DNA from: Oceanirhabdus seepicola
GTDB lineage: Bacteria; Bacillota; Clostridia; Clostridiales; Clostridiaceae
NCBI RefSeq assembly: GCF_023684385.1
Contig: NZ_JAGSOJ010000004.1
Coordinates: 124,001 to 188,000 of the forward strand
DNA length: 64,000 nt
Reading direction: 5' to 3'
Part shown: in pieces, positions 43,404-52,945 of the stretch
Numbering within the stretch: position 1 is the first letter of the stretch
Layout: each line of letters opens with the position of its first letter
Made by a program: the position numbers and the translations under genes
Notes under the pieces: generated by a model
What the model saw: the letters and a program-made list of their open reading frames with translations, nothing else
Databases searched by the model: none
Told to the model about the DNA's origin: nothing

Positions 43404-44801
43404 CTATATATCCGAAAACTCAATGTTAATTTTTTCTTTTATATAATCCTCTTTTTCCATTATTGTATTTAAACTTTCACTTGTAGATATATTCGCAACA
43501 GGAAACCTTATGATAAATTCACTTCCCTTTCCGTATTCACTACTTAGAGATATTGTTGCCCCTTGCATCTCTACTAAAGATTTAACTATAGATAACCCTA
43601 TCCCACTGCCCTCATGAGTTCTTGTAAATGATTTATCTACCTGTCTAAATCTATCAAAAATCAAGTCAATATTCTCTTCTTTTATACCTATCCCTGTATC
43701 CTTTATTACAATCTTCACATTATCAACTTCATCAAAAATATGAACAAATATACCTCCACCTTTAGGTGTGAATTTTACAGCATTTGATAACAAATTAAGT
43801 ATAATTCTATCCATACTATCTAAATTGCAACTTACTATTTTTTCCTCAACCTCAGTGTCAAATTCTATGTTTAATCCCTTATTCTCCACATAATCTACAA
43901 CTGATGATGTAATATCTTCAACTACAGATACAATATTATGTTTTTCCATGTGTATATCAAAATATCCTGCATCTATTTTAGTAATATCTAATAAATTATT
44001 TACTAATCTCAATAATCTATAACCATTTTGTTTTAATGTTTTGTATCTATTAGCTTGATTCTGCACATGTGATTCAGATGAGTTTTCAAGAAGCTGTATT
44101 GTACCTAAAATTATTGTTAATGGAGTTCTTAATTCATGAGATAAATTAGAAAAAAATTCATCTTTAAGCTTATCATGTTCAATTTTTTCTATTAATTTTT
44201 TTTCTTCTTCATCAATTTTTTTCTCCAACTCCAATATACGCTTTTTCTCAGTAATATTTTTACATAAAACTAGCACTGATACACTATCTTTTATTTTTAT
44301 TGGTGTACAGAACAGCTCTAGTCTAACCTCTTCCCCGTTTTCCTTGAAAAACATTTCTTCTACTAAAGGTTCAAATTCTCTTTGTTCTCTTGCTGCTTCC
44401 ATTCTCTCTTTACCTATAACTTCTGTATTTAATTTCACAAAATCATCTACAGGTTTTCCAACTATCTCAGATGGATTTTTAAAACCAAAAAGTTCTACTG
44501 CTTTGCTATCTGCATATATAAAATTAAGTTTCTTATGTACGAAAACTGCATTAGGCGCAGCCTCAATAATTGCTTCGAGCATCTCAAGCTTGTCCTCTAT
44601 TTCCTTAATATAACTTCTTTCTTTTACAATTGTTAATAGCGATAATATATTTGAAACTAATAATAAAATAACTATCCCTATAACAACAGTATCATTTAGA
44701 TTAATTCTACATAGGTATAAAATCAATCCTACTAATATAGCCAAACAATTAATTATGTTAAATACAATAAGCTGCCTTTGGCCTATCTTATGTAATTTCA
44801 T
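43404..44801 (-). CDS. PAS-domain sensor histidine kinase, tandem copy A
   Basis: The start at 44801 (465 aa) matches the paralogue and follows GGAGG. Two hydrophobic helices at the N-terminus have almost no outer loop. A PAS domain (about 70-185; IIEAAPNAVFVHKK), a short coiled coil rich in Glu/Lys, HisKA (FSNLSHELRTPLTI) and an ATPase domain (LLSNAVKFTPKGG, DTGIGI, GSGIGLSIVK) follow. There is no response regulator gene next to it. It is about 85% identical to the gene directly upstream. Confidence 0.92.
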   Translation of the reverse strand: MKLHKIGQRQLIVFNIINCLAILVGLILYLCRINLNDTVVIGIVILLLVSNILSLLTIVKERSYIKEIEDKLEMLEAIIEAAPNAVFVHKKLNFIYADSKAVELFGFKNPSEIVGKPVDDFVKLNTEVIGKERMEAAREQREFEPLVEEMFFKENGEEVRLELFCTPIKIKDSVSVLVLCKNITEKKRILELEKKIDEEEKKLIEKIEHDKLKDEFFSNLSHELRTPLTIILGTIQLLENSSESHVQNQANRYKTLKQNGYRLLRLVNNLLDITKIDAGYFDIHMEKHNIVSVVEDITSSVVDYVENKGLNIEFDTEVEEKIVSCNLDSMDRIILNLLSNAVKFTPKGGGIFVHIFDEVDNVKIVIKDTGIGIKEENIDLIFDRFRQVDKSFTRTHEGSGIGLSIVKSLVEMQGATISLSSEYGKGSEFIIRFPVANISTSESLNTIMEKEDYIKEKINIEFSDI

Positions 44802-44913
44802 TAAAAAAAGCCCTCCTAAAGAGTTTAAATATGGTGAAACCCATATACAGTTTACCACATTTCAGACTCTTTAGTACTTATAAGTGAATTTTCTTTTACT
44901 AACTCATGAAATG

Positions 44914-46311
44914 CTATATATCCGAAAATTCGATATTAATTTTTTCTTTTATATAATCCTCTTTTTCCATTATTGTATTTAAACTTCCACCGGTAGATAC
45001 ATCTTCCACAGGAAGCTCTATGATAAATTCACTTCCCTTACCGTATTCACTACTTAAAGATATTGTTCCTCCTTGCATCTCTACTAAAGATTTAACTATA
45101 GATAACCCAATCCCACTGCCCTCATGAGTTCTTGAAAATGATTTATCTACCTGTCTAAATCTATCAAAAATCAAGTCAATATTTTCTTCTTTTATACCTA
45201 TCCCAGTATCCTTTATTACAATTTTCACATTATCAACTTCATCAAAGATATAAACAAATATACTTCCACCTTTAGGTGTAAATTTCACAGCATTTGATAA
45301 TAAATTAAGTATAATTCTGTCTATACTGTCTAAATGGCAACTAACTATTTTCTCCTCAACCTCAGTATCAAATTCTATGTATAAACCCTTATTTTCTATA
45401 TACTCTACCACTGATGATGTGATATCTTCAACTACAGATACTATATTATATTCATCCATATTCAAATCAAAATATCCTGCATCTATTTTAGTAATATCTA
45501 ATAAATTATTTACTAATCTCAATAATCTATAACCATTTTGTTTTAATATTTTGTACCTGTTAGCTTGTCTATGTACTTGTGATTCAGATGAGTTTTCTAG
45601 AAGCTGTATTGTTCCCAAAATTATTGTTAAAGGGGTTCTTAACTCATGAGATAAATTAGAAAAGAATTCATCTTTAAGCTTATCATATTCAATTTTTTCT
45701 CTTAATTTTTTTTCTTCTTCATCAATTTTTTTCTCCAACTCCAATATACGCTTTTTCTCGGTAATGTTTTTACATATAACTAGAACCATTACACTATCTT
45801 TTATTTTTATTGGTGTTGAAAACATCTCTAATTGGACTACTTCCCCATTTTTCATAATAATCATTTCTTCTACTAAAGGCTCAAACTCTCTTTGTTCTCT
45901 TGCTGCTTCCATTCTGTCTTCACCTATAATTTCTGTATTTAATTTCACAAAATCATCTACAGGTTTTCCAACTATTTCAGATGGATTTTTTAAACCCAAA
46001 AGTTCTGCGGCTTTACTATCTGAATATATATAATTAAGTTTCTTATGTACAAAAACTGCATTAGGCGCTGCCTCGATAATTGCTTCAAGCATTTCAAGCC
46101 TGTCCATTGTTTTATTAATCTTACTTTTTGATTTTACAATTGTTAATAGTGCTAATATATTTGAAAATAATAATGAGATAACTATAACAATAACAATAGT
46201 ATTATTTAGATTAATCTTATAAAGGTAAAATATTAACCCTACTAATATAACCAAACAATTAATCAAGCTAGATACAATAAACTGTATTTGGCCTATCTTA
46301 TGTAATTTCAT
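44914..46311 (-). CDS. PAS-domain sensor histidine kinase, tandem copy B
   Basis: The 465-aa protein has the same layout as its neighbour, with phospho-acceptor His222. The upstream 30-40 bases, including GGAGGGCTTTT, are also shared, so the duplication covered the leader. The two copies differ most in the membrane segments and the first part of the PAS domain, while the C-terminal 25 residues (TIMEKEDYIKEKINIEFSDI) are identical. The input is probably intracellular or membrane-linked; the partner regulator is elsewhere. Confidence 0.92.
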   Translation of the reverse strand: MKLHKIGQIQFIVSSLINCLVILVGLIFYLYKINLNNTIVIVIVISLLFSNILALLTIVKSKSKINKTMDRLEMLEAIIEAAPNAVFVHKKLNYIYSDSKAAELLGLKNPSEIVGKPVDDFVKLNTEIIGEDRMEAAREQREFEPLVEEMIIMKNGEVVQLEMFSTPIKIKDSVMVLVICKNITEKKRILELEKKIDEEEKKLREKIEYDKLKDEFFSNLSHELRTPLTIILGTIQLLENSSESQVHRQANRYKILKQNGYRLLRLVNNLLDITKIDAGYFDLNMDEYNIVSVVEDITSSVVEYIENKGLYIEFDTEVEEKIVSCHLDSIDRIILNLLSNAVKFTPKGGSIFVYIFDEVDNVKIVIKDTGIGIKEENIDLIFDRFRQVDKSFSRTHEGSGIGLSIVKSLVEMQGGTISLSSEYGKGSEFIIELPVEDVSTGGSLNTIMEKEDYIKEKINIEFSDI

Positions 46312-46557
46312 TAAAAAGCCCTCCTGAAGAGTTTAGAATATGGTGGAATATATCCATTTTACCATATTAAATACTATTTAGTAATTACAAGTAAATATAT
46401 ATATAAATGATGTATTTGCAGTGTAATGATGGATAATATATAATTAATATTATATAGATAAAAAGTTATATTTTAAGATAACTTTTCTCAAATAGTTAAT
46501 ATCAATTCAATGGGGGGTGGTTAGACTTGATACAGTCAGCTACTGAACAAGGCTCTG

Positions 46558-46650
46558 AGCAAAGACTGCATTAGACAGATATAACTGGTTTTGTCCAGGG
46601 CCGAATTTATTAGATTAATTTAATATAAAATGTTTTATGTAGTCTTTGCT
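46558..46650 (+). promoter_or_regulatory. Structured leader with 14-bp inverted repeat before the CD3324-like gene
   Basis: AGCAAAGACTGCAT (46558-46571) pairs with ATGTAGTCTTTGCT (46637-46650) with one wobble, enclosing a GC-richer loop of 65 bases that can fold further (AACTGG/CCAGG). A smaller CAGTC/GACTG pair lies just upstream, overlapping the left arm. The whole leader (46500-46690) has no coding frame. It matches no riboswitch class I know. Confidence 0.5.
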
Positions 46651-46690
46651 TCATTATTTACAGATTATAAAGTAGATAGGAGCAATGATT

Positions 46691-46966
46691 ATGAAATATG
46701 AAAAAGCACAAAATATATTACCACAAGATGTGATTGAATTAATTCAACAATACACTGATGGTGGTTACTTATATATACCTACAAAAGGTGAAAATAAGAA
46801 AGCTTGGGGAGAAAATAGTGGTGCCAAAGATAGTTTAAAGGCAAGAAATAGAGAGATTTTTAATAGATACAATGAAGGAATATCTATTAAAGAACTTAAC
46901 AAGCAGTACTATCTTACTGAGCATAGTATTAGAAGAATAATTAGACAAGAAAAAGCAATTGCATAA
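46691..46966 (+). CDS. CD3324-family (Mor-like) regulator
   Basis: TAGGAG lies 8 bases before the ATG at 46691 (91 aa). The protein begins MKYEKAQNILPQDVIELIQQYTDGGYLYIP and ends with a helix-turn-helix (EIFNRYNEGISIKELNKQYYLTEHSIRRIIRQE). It belongs to a family of small DNA-binding proteins common in clostridia. Its targets are unknown. A strong terminator follows, which is part of a 72-bp direct repeat. Confidence 0.85.
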   Translation: MKYEKAQNILPQDVIELIQQYTDGGYLYIPTKGENKKAWGENSGAKDSLKARNREIFNRYNEGISIKELNKQYYLTEHSIRRIIRQEKAIA

Positions 46967-47028
46967 ATATAAATCGGTATTTGATATTCTAAATCTAGAA
47001 GATCAAATACCGATTTTTTCTTATCTAT
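46957..47028. repeat. 72-bp direct repeat, left copy
   Basis: This copy covers the last codons of the CD3324-like gene and its terminator. It differs from the right copy (49088-49159) at one base (T46970 against C49101). Confidence 0.95.
46971..47016 (+). terminator. Intrinsic terminator of the CD3324-like gene
   Basis: AAATCGGTATTTGAT pairs with ATCAAATACCGATTT (15 bp) and is followed by TTTC. The same hairpin recurs at 49102-49147. Confidence 0.9.
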
Positions 47029-47180
47029 AAGCGTAGGCAACTTTATTACAGAACCATCTATGTCCTTGAGATGTTAACAACATCAATGTTATCATTTTTT
47101 TAAATAGTATAGATATGCAAACTCGAATTTAAAATAAGATTACATATCTATATAAATCAATAATTTATAGGGAGAGTTTT

Positions 47181-47753
47181 ATGGAAAAACATAAAAGTAT
47201 AAAAATTGAAAAGTTCTTAGATGGGGATAAAATATATTTAAGACGATTAGATATAAGTGATATTGAAATTTATGCTGACTCAGGAGTAAATATGGATTTA
47301 GAATCTAGAATATTTACAGGTACTGTAGGCGTATTCACAAAATCACAATCTGAAAAGTATATTAATTCAATAATGTCAGACAGCAGTAGAATTGACTTTC
47401 TAATAATTTCAAAAGAAGACAATAGTATAGTTGGTGAAGTTGTTTTAAATGATATTAATAGAAATTCAAGAAATTCAAATATAAGGATAGCTATATTTGA
47501 AGGTGAAAATTTTGGGAAAGGTTATGGAACTGAGGCAATGATTTTAGCTTTAGATTATGGATTTGGAATGTTCAATTTACACAGAATAGATCTTACAGTT
47601 TATGATTTCAATGAAAGAGGAATTCACGTTTATGAGAAGATAGGATTTAAAAGAGAAGGTGTGTTAAGAGATTACCTTTATTTTAACCATAATTATTACG
47701 ATGCTATAGTAATGAGTATTTTAGAAGATGAGTTTAGAGAATCACACTTATAA
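47181..47753 (+). CDS. GNAT acetyltransferase
   Basis: GGGAG lies 7 bases before the ATG (190 aa). The RimJ-like pattern is GDKIYLRRLDISDIEIYAD, acetyl-CoA loop FEGENFGKGYGTEAMILAL, and NERGIHVYEKIGFKREGVLRDYLYFNHNYYDAIVMSIL. It lies in the cassette between the two 72-bp direct repeats, together with a Fes-like esterase. Confidence 0.88.
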   Translation: MEKHKSIKIEKFLDGDKIYLRRLDISDIEIYADSGVNMDLESRIFTGTVGVFTKSQSEKYINSIMSDSSRIDFLIISKEDNSIVGEVVLNDINRNSRNSNIRIAIFEGENFGKGYGTEAMILALDYGFGMFNLHRIDLTVYDFNERGIHVYEKIGFKREGVLRDYLYFNHNYYDAIVMSILEDEFRESHL

Positions 47754-47863
47754 TTTAAGTATTTACCTTTTATAAGATGAATTTTTAAAGAAATCCTTGC
47801 AAAAAAAATTGGTGTTGTAAAGAAACTATTGAAGAAAATATTAAATTATTGAGGAGGATTTTT

Positions 47864-49081
47864 ATGGAAAAGTCACTAATAAAAAGTTTAAAAATTATAG
47901 AATTAGAGGATAAATTAAAATTAGGAAATACAGATGCTTTAGAGAATTTTTGGACAAATATCCAAGAGAAAGGATCTCCAATAATAGAAGACATACCTAA
48001 AGATTCAGAACACAATCTAGTAACCTTTATTTACAAAGAGGATGAAAAAGTAGAAAATGTTTTATTAATACCTGAAATGGAAGATTGCAAATTCTTAAAT
48101 TATAGAATGGAAAGATTGTTAGATACAAATTTATGGTATATAAGCTGCAAGATTAGAAATGATATACGTTTACAATACAGTTTTTCCATAAATGATCCAC
48201 TTGATGATAATTGGGATAAAAGATTTGAGCAAATAATACATGATAAGCTTAATAAGACCTTTTTATTAATTGAAGATGATGAGGAAGATGAAAACGAGAT
48301 ATTATCATATGTTGTAATGCCAAATGCAGAAGAACACGTTTGGGTGAAGGAAATTGCTAATATTCCTAAAGGTGATATAAATAAATACAATTATAAAAGT
48401 GAAAAATTAGAGGAAGAACTGGAGTTAAGTATTTACACTCCACATGGTTATGCTGAATCAAACAAACCATATAAGTTTTTAGTTTTAACAGATGGTTGGG
48501 TATATATTAATGTTCTTTCTGCAAAATCAGTGTTAGATAACTTAATAGCAGATAAAAAAATCCCACCTATTGTTGTGCTATTTGTTGATTGCACTGATTC
48601 AAGAGATGAAGACTTAAGCTGTAATGACGCTTTTACAGATATTATTGTTGGTGGACTTTTGCCTTGGTTTAGAGGAAATTATAATATATCATCTGAAGCT
48701 AAAGATGGAGTAATTGGTGGACTTAGTTTAGGTGGCCTTACCGCTTCGTATGTAGGATTAAAACATTCAGAAACTTTCGGTAATGTACTTTCTCAATCAG
48801 GATCGTATTGGTATAAACCCCATGAATGCGAAGAACCTAAAAGTGCTTGTTGGATTAGTGGTGAATTTAAAAAGACAGAAAAGTTACCACTTAAATTTTA
48901 CTTAAGCGTAGGGGTACTTGAAGAAAAAGAGGATATGATCGGTGTGAATAAAATATTAAGAGATGTGTTGCGATTAAAGGGGTATGAAGTTGAATATGAA
49001 GAATTTAAAGGTGGACATGATTACTTATGCTGGGGAGAAAATTTAGCTAATGGTTTAATTTCATTGATTGGAATTAAATAG
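47864..49081 (+). CDS. Enterochelin esterase-like hydrolase (Fes family)
   Basis: GAGGAGG lies 6-7 bases before the ATG at 47864 (405 aa); the longer frame begins inside that site. The N-terminal beta domain (FWTNIQEKGSPIIEDI, then VTFIYKEDEKVENVLLI and MERLLDTNLWYIS) matches the Fes N-terminal domain. The alpha/beta-hydrolase domain has LVLTDGWVYIN, the nucleophile motif GGLSLGGLTA and the final His in GGHDYLCW. Fes opens iron-loaded catecholate siderophores in the cytoplasm to release iron. No siderophore synthesis or uptake genes are nearby, so the substrate is uncertain. Confidence 0.85.
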   Translation: MEKSLIKSLKIIELEDKLKLGNTDALENFWTNIQEKGSPIIEDIPKDSEHNLVTFIYKEDEKVENVLLIPEMEDCKFLNYRMERLLDTNLWYISCKIRNDIRLQYSFSINDPLDDNWDKRFEQIIHDKLNKTFLLIEDDEEDENEILSYVVMPNAEEHVWVKEIANIPKGDINKYNYKSEKLEEELELSIYTPHGYAESNKPYKFLVLTDGWVYINVLSAKSVLDNLIADKKIPPIVVLFVDCTDSRDEDLSCNDAFTDIIVGGLLPWFRGNYNISSEAKDGVIGGLSLGGLTASYVGLKHSETFGNVLSQSGSYWYKPHECEEPKSACWISGEFKKTEKLPLKFYLSVGVLEEKEDMIGVNKILRDVLRLKGYEVEYEEFKGGHDYLCWGENLANGLISLIGIK

Positions 49082-49087
49082 CGCCTT

Positions 49088-49159
49088 AATTGCATAAATA
49101 CAAATCGGTATTTGATATTCTAAATCTAGAAGATCAAATACCGATTTTTTCTTATCTAT
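49088..49159. repeat. 72-bp direct repeat, right copy, with terminator
   Basis: The repeat starts six bases after the esterase stop and carries a remnant of the 3' end of the CD3324-like gene (AATTGCATAA) plus the complete terminator hairpin (49102-49147), which now serves the esterase gene. Confidence 0.95.
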
Positions 49160-49299
49160 TGTATTGTAATTAGATAATCTAGATTATTATCCCTTTACAA
49201 AAAAAAATGACTAAAAAGAAGGTAAATTACATAAATTTGTAGAAATAATTATATTGGTAAATTAAACCTATGATAAAGTACTGGAAGGAAGATTCTATT

Positions 49300-51435
49300 A
49301 TGAAAAAAACTATGTTTAGCCAGAAAAATATTGGTGTGAAAATTGCCATATCAATATTATTACCTACATTAATATTGTCATTAATAATTGTAGGTTTTAG
49401 TTTGAAAATTACTTATGATTCCTCAGAAAACCGCACATCACTTACATTGAATGGATTGATTAATTCATTATCAAGTGAATATAACAGACAATTTAGTAAT
49501 GCAGAAACAACAGTAACAAATCTTGAATCTATAGTAGAATCAACGATAGATTCTACTAAATTACAAACTGATCCATACTATTTCAACAAGTATAAAGATG
49601 ATTTATCCAAATCTTTTAAAACCATATTAGCAAAATCACCACAGAACATAACAGAAGTTTTTATATTCTTTAATCCAGATATGATGGATACTGCTAATAG
49701 TTCCGGTTTATTAGAAACACCTGCAACCAATGAAGTATGGTATATAAAAAACAAAGACAATGAAATTTATACCATACCACCCATAGAATTAGCCAATTTC
49801 AAAGACAAAAGTCGCCCAGATATGACTTGGTATTTTAAGGCAATAGATGAAAAACGAATAGTCTGGGGAGATCCATTTTATTTTGAAGAATCTGCTAATA
49901 CTTTAATCACAGTAACAAAACCTGTATTTAAGAATGGTGTATTAATTGGTGTCGTAGGCATAGATTTTGAATTTGATCAGATTGAGAAAGAGTTATTGGA
50001 TACAAAAATCTTTGAAACAGGTTATCCATTTTTATTAAATAGTAATTTAGATTATCTAGTACATCCAACTTTTGAAAATAAAGAAAATCTAGAAGAAGTA
50101 CAAGATGGAACTTTTAAACCTTTAGCAGATAGCATAAAATCACAAAACTTAGATATAGTAAAAATTACAGATAAAAACTCTGTTAAACAAGATTTAAACT
50201 ACATGCACTTAGTAAATGGATGGATATTAGCTGAAAGTGTACCTAATAATGAAGTAATAGGTGATGTATGGTCACTCAGTAGATTTTTAATTATTTTAAC
50301 AACAATAGGTATAATTATAATTTGTATTTTAGCATATCTGTTATCAAAATCAATATCCAATCCTATTCGCGAAGTAACTGATATACTAAACAAAACTGCT
50401 GAGCTCGATATCACATATAATAAAAACTATAACAAACTTTTAGAATATAAAGATGAGACTGGAATCATGGGAAGAGCTGTTCTTAATTTAAGAAAAACAT
50501 TAAGAACGGTAGTAGAAGCTGCAAGAGAAAATTCACAAGAGATCTCTACATATTCAGAAGAGTTTTCTATAACAACCAAAGAAATGGCAGAATCTATAAA
50601 TACAATATCAGAAACAATAGACGAACTCTCTATAGGCGCTCAAGAACAGGCAAACGGTTCTCAAAATAGTACAGAAAAGTTAATTGCACTTGCAAATAAT
50701 ATAAATGAAGCCAAAAGTGTCTCAGATTTGGTAAAAGATTATTCTAATAAAACTGATGAAATAAATCAAGAAGTCATCAAATCTATGGATAAGTTAATTA
50801 CTAAATTTAATATAACAAATGCATTGGGAGATAAATTATTAACTAATGTAAATATATTAACAGAAAGATCTAATTCCATAGGAGAAATAACAAATACTAT
50901 AAATGATATTGCAAATTCCACTAATATGCTTGCTTTAAATGCATCTATAGAAGCAGCAAGAGCAGGTGAATCTGGGAAAGGCTTCGCAGTAGTAGCAAAT
51001 GAAATAAAAAATCTCTCTGAGCAAACAACTAATTCCACGAAAGAAATAGAAATGATCATAAGTGAAATGCAAAATGAGATAGAAAATACTAAAGCAAATA
51101 CATATGATTCAGGTAAAGCATTAAAAGAATCTACTGAAGCTATGAATGACTCTCAGAAAGCTTTTGAATTTATTGAAAAAGCAGTTAAAGACATACTACT
51201 TGAGATTGATAATCTTACTGTTAATATTAAAAATATAGATGAAAATAAAAATGTTGTATTAAACTCAATGGAAGAAATATCTGCTATATCACAAGAGTCA
51301 GCTTCTTCATCAATAGAAATTGCTTCATCTATAGAAGAAGAATTAGCTTCCACAGAAATAGTATATAAAAAATCTCAAGAACTTAAAACTATTGCAAATA
51401 AACTTGGAGAAATAGTTGAGAAATTTAAAATCTAA
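49300..51435 (+). CDS. Methyl-accepting chemotaxis protein with dCache sensor domain
   Basis: GGAAGGA precedes the ATG at 49300 (711 aa); the frame is open ten codons further. TM1 (about 16-36) and TM2 (about 325-350) enclose an extracellular double Cache domain (YFNKYKDDLSKSF, RPDMTWYFKAIDEKRIVWGDP, GVVGIDFEFDQIE). A HAMP domain and a long coiled coil follow, with the signalling tip STNMLALNASIEAARAGESG. The Cache pattern suggests a small organic ligand such as an amino acid. No other che genes are here. A strong terminator follows. Confidence 0.93.
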   Translation: MKKTMFSQKNIGVKIAISILLPTLILSLIIVGFSLKITYDSSENRTSLTLNGLINSLSSEYNRQFSNAETTVTNLESIVESTIDSTKLQTDPYYFNKYKDDLSKSFKTILAKSPQNITEVFIFFNPDMMDTANSSGLLETPATNEVWYIKNKDNEIYTIPPIELANFKDKSRPDMTWYFKAIDEKRIVWGDPFYFEESANTLITVTKPVFKNGVLIGVVGIDFEFDQIEKELLDTKIFETGYPFLLNSNLDYLVHPTFENKENLEEVQDGTFKPLADSIKSQNLDIVKITDKNSVKQDLNYMHLVNGWILAESVPNNEVIGDVWSLSRFLIILTTIGIIIICILAYLLSKSISNPIREVTDILNKTAELDITYNKNYNKLLEYKDETGIMGRAVLNLRKTLRTVVEAARENSQEISTYSEEFSITTKEMAESINTISETIDELSIGAQEQANGSQNSTEKLIALANNINEAKSVSDLVKDYSNKTDEINQEVIKSMDKLITKFNITNALGDKLLTNVNILTERSNSIGEITNTINDIANSTNMLALNASIEAARAGESGKGFAVVANEIKNLSEQTTNSTKEIEMIISEMQNEIENTKANTYDSGKALKESTEAMNDSQKAFEFIEKAVKDILLEIDNLTVNIKNIDENKNVVLNSMEEISAISQESASSSIEIASSIEEELASTEIVYKKSQELKTIANKLGEIVEKFKI

Positions 51436-51453
51436 TTTTATTTTTTAATAGTT

Positions 51454-51489
51454 AAAAACTCCTAAGAATTAAAATTCTTAGGAGTTTTT
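51454..51489 (+). terminator. Intrinsic terminator of the chemoreceptor gene
   Basis: AAAAACTCCTAAGAATT pairs with AATTCTTAGGAGTTTTT (17 bp, 2-base loop), ending in a T run 18 bases past the stop. Confidence 0.9.
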
Positions 51490-51551
51490 ATCATTTCATG
51501 AATTTCTTTTGTTGATAATAGAAACTGTTTCGGTTGCATTAAAACCTACAT

Positions 51552-51893
51552 TTATAACTTTTTAACAAATTCAGTTTTTAATTTCATAGCTCCAAAACCA
51601 TCAATTTTACAATCTATATCGTGATCACCATCAACTAAACGTATATTTTTCACTTTTGTACCTTTTTTTAAGGCTGATGAACATCCTTTTACTTTAAGGT
51701 CTTTGATTACTGTTACAGAATCACCATCGTTTAAAACATTTCCATTTGCATCTTTAAAAATCTTTTTATCTTCACTATTTTCGTTTTCTGATCCTAAAGT
51801 CCACTCATGAGCACATTCTGGGCAAACCAAAAGACTTCCATCTTCGTAAGTATATTCTGAATTACATTTTGGGCAATTTGGTAAATCAACCAT
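51552..51893 (-). CDS. PhnA/YjdM-family zinc-ribbon protein
   Basis: The 113-aa protein begins MVDLPNCPKCNSEYTYEDGSLLVCPECAHEW, a zinc ribbon with two CxxC knuckles, followed by the PhnA domain (NGNVLNDGDSVTVIKDLKVKGCSSALKKGTKVKNIRLVDGDHDIDCKIDG). Despite the historical name, these proteins are not proven phosphonate enzymes. The gene stands alone. Confidence 0.9.
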   Translation of the reverse strand: MVDLPNCPKCNSEYTYEDGSLLVCPECAHEWTLGSENENSEDKKIFKDANGNVLNDGDSVTVIKDLKVKGCSSALKKGTKVKNIRLVDGDHDIDCKIDGFGAMKLKTEFVKKL

Positions 51894-51972
51894 AATTTCA
51901 TTTCCTCCATTCGTTATTGTTAATTCTAATATATGAAAATATTTTTCAATTTCCTAAATAACAAAAAAAATG

Positions 51973-51990
51973 TGTAAGGAGTTCCTTACA
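51973..51990 (-). terminator. Intrinsic terminator of the alpha/beta-hydrolase gene
   Basis: TGTAAGGA/TCCTTACA (8 bp, 2-base loop) is followed on the minus strand by CATTTTTTTTG, about 110 bases past the stop at 52103. Confidence 0.7.
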
Positions 51991-52102
51991 GGCTTATATA
52001 CTATCATAGTCTTGTTATATTGACAACCCTTCCGCCGAGCTTTCATTGTGGTTCCTGTTCCAAGTATATGTTCCATATTTTTTTAATATTTAGCAATGAA
52101 TA

Positions 52103-52867
52103 TTATAGTTGTTCTTTAAACCATGTTATTGCACTTTCCAGCATTCCAGTAGTTACTTTGTGATTCACCTTAAAATACTCTAAAAATTTTAATTTCTCTG
52201 GATATTTATTATATAGTTGCTTCATTTTATTAAAAAATAACATTTGAGTTTCAATAGGTACTGAAGTATCCTCGGTACCATGTAATATTAAAATAGCTCT
52301 CTCCTTTATTTTATCTGCGTTAGTCATAGGATCGTAGTATTCTATGAATTCTTTATTATTTAGGCTAGTTGGTAAATGATTTCTTTTAATGGCTTCTTGC
52401 CATGCAAAAGTTCCATTAATTCCAACAAGACATTTCACATGAGGATTTTCAACAAAAACTCCTCCAGCAGTATTAGCTCCCATTGAACTACCCATAACTC
52501 CAATCCTTGCGGGATCAGCTTCATGCTCCTTAACAATCTCCTCTATAAATTTTTGAGATTCCTTAACACTTTGAAGTATTATTTCCCATGAATATTTTTG
52601 TAAACTTTGTGGTTCGTCATGCTCTATAGCATTTCTTTCTCCGTGATATAACGCATCAGGTACAATTACTTGATATCCAAAACTAGCAATTACCATCGCC
52701 TGAAACCTTTTAAACTCTTTGCTGGAATGCCATCCATGATAATAGATTACTGTTGGTAATAAACCTTTATGATTCTTAGGTTTAAACTTTAAACTTGGGA
52801 CTCCATTAATTTCTTCTCTTGTAGTTGTAATAAAACTATTTTCATACTGAAAAATTGACCATACCAT
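52103..52867 (-). CDS. Alpha/beta hydrolase (prolyl oligopeptidase/YitV-like)
   Basis: AGGGGGA lies about 7 bases before the ATG at 52867 (254 aa). The oxyanion loop is YYHGWHSSKEF, the nucleophile elbow GVMGSSMGANTAGG, the acid LHGTEDTSVP and the His in KVNHKVTT. It belongs to small serine esterases of unknown substrate. It follows an ArsR-type regulator gene by 78 bases on the same strand and may be regulated by it. Confidence 0.87.
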   Translation of the reverse strand: MVWSIFQYENSFITTTREEINGVPSLKFKPKNHKGLLPTVIYYHGWHSSKEFKRFQAMVIASFGYQVIVPDALYHGERNAIEHDEPQSLQKYSWEIILQSVKESQKFIEEIVKEHEADPARIGVMGSSMGANTAGGVFVENPHVKCLVGINGTFAWQEAIKRNHLPTSLNNKEFIEYYDPMTNADKIKERAILILHGTEDTSVPIETQMLFFNKMKQLYNKYPEKLKFLEYFKVNHKVTTGMLESAITWFKEQL

Positions 52868-52945
52868 AAATATTCCCCCTAAAAAATTTAATTTATATTT
52901 ATTTAATTCAAATTTTTTAAACATAGTACTACATATGTTTAAGTA

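Noticed and set aside
46500..46690. Leader at 46.5 kb as a c-di-GMP or other known riboswitch
   Set aside because: The conserved blocks of the known classes I could recall, such as the c-di-GMP-I core with ACGCACAGGGCAAACC, are not present.
47849..47863. Upstream start of the Fes-like gene (TTG AGG AGG)
   Set aside because: These codons are the ribosome binding site itself; the ATG at 47864 is correctly spaced from it.
52010..52080. Intergenic segment near 52.05 kb as a relative of the GC-rich block at 37.1 kb
   Set aside because: Only short stretches look alike; no hairpins comparable to the four at 37.1 kb are present.
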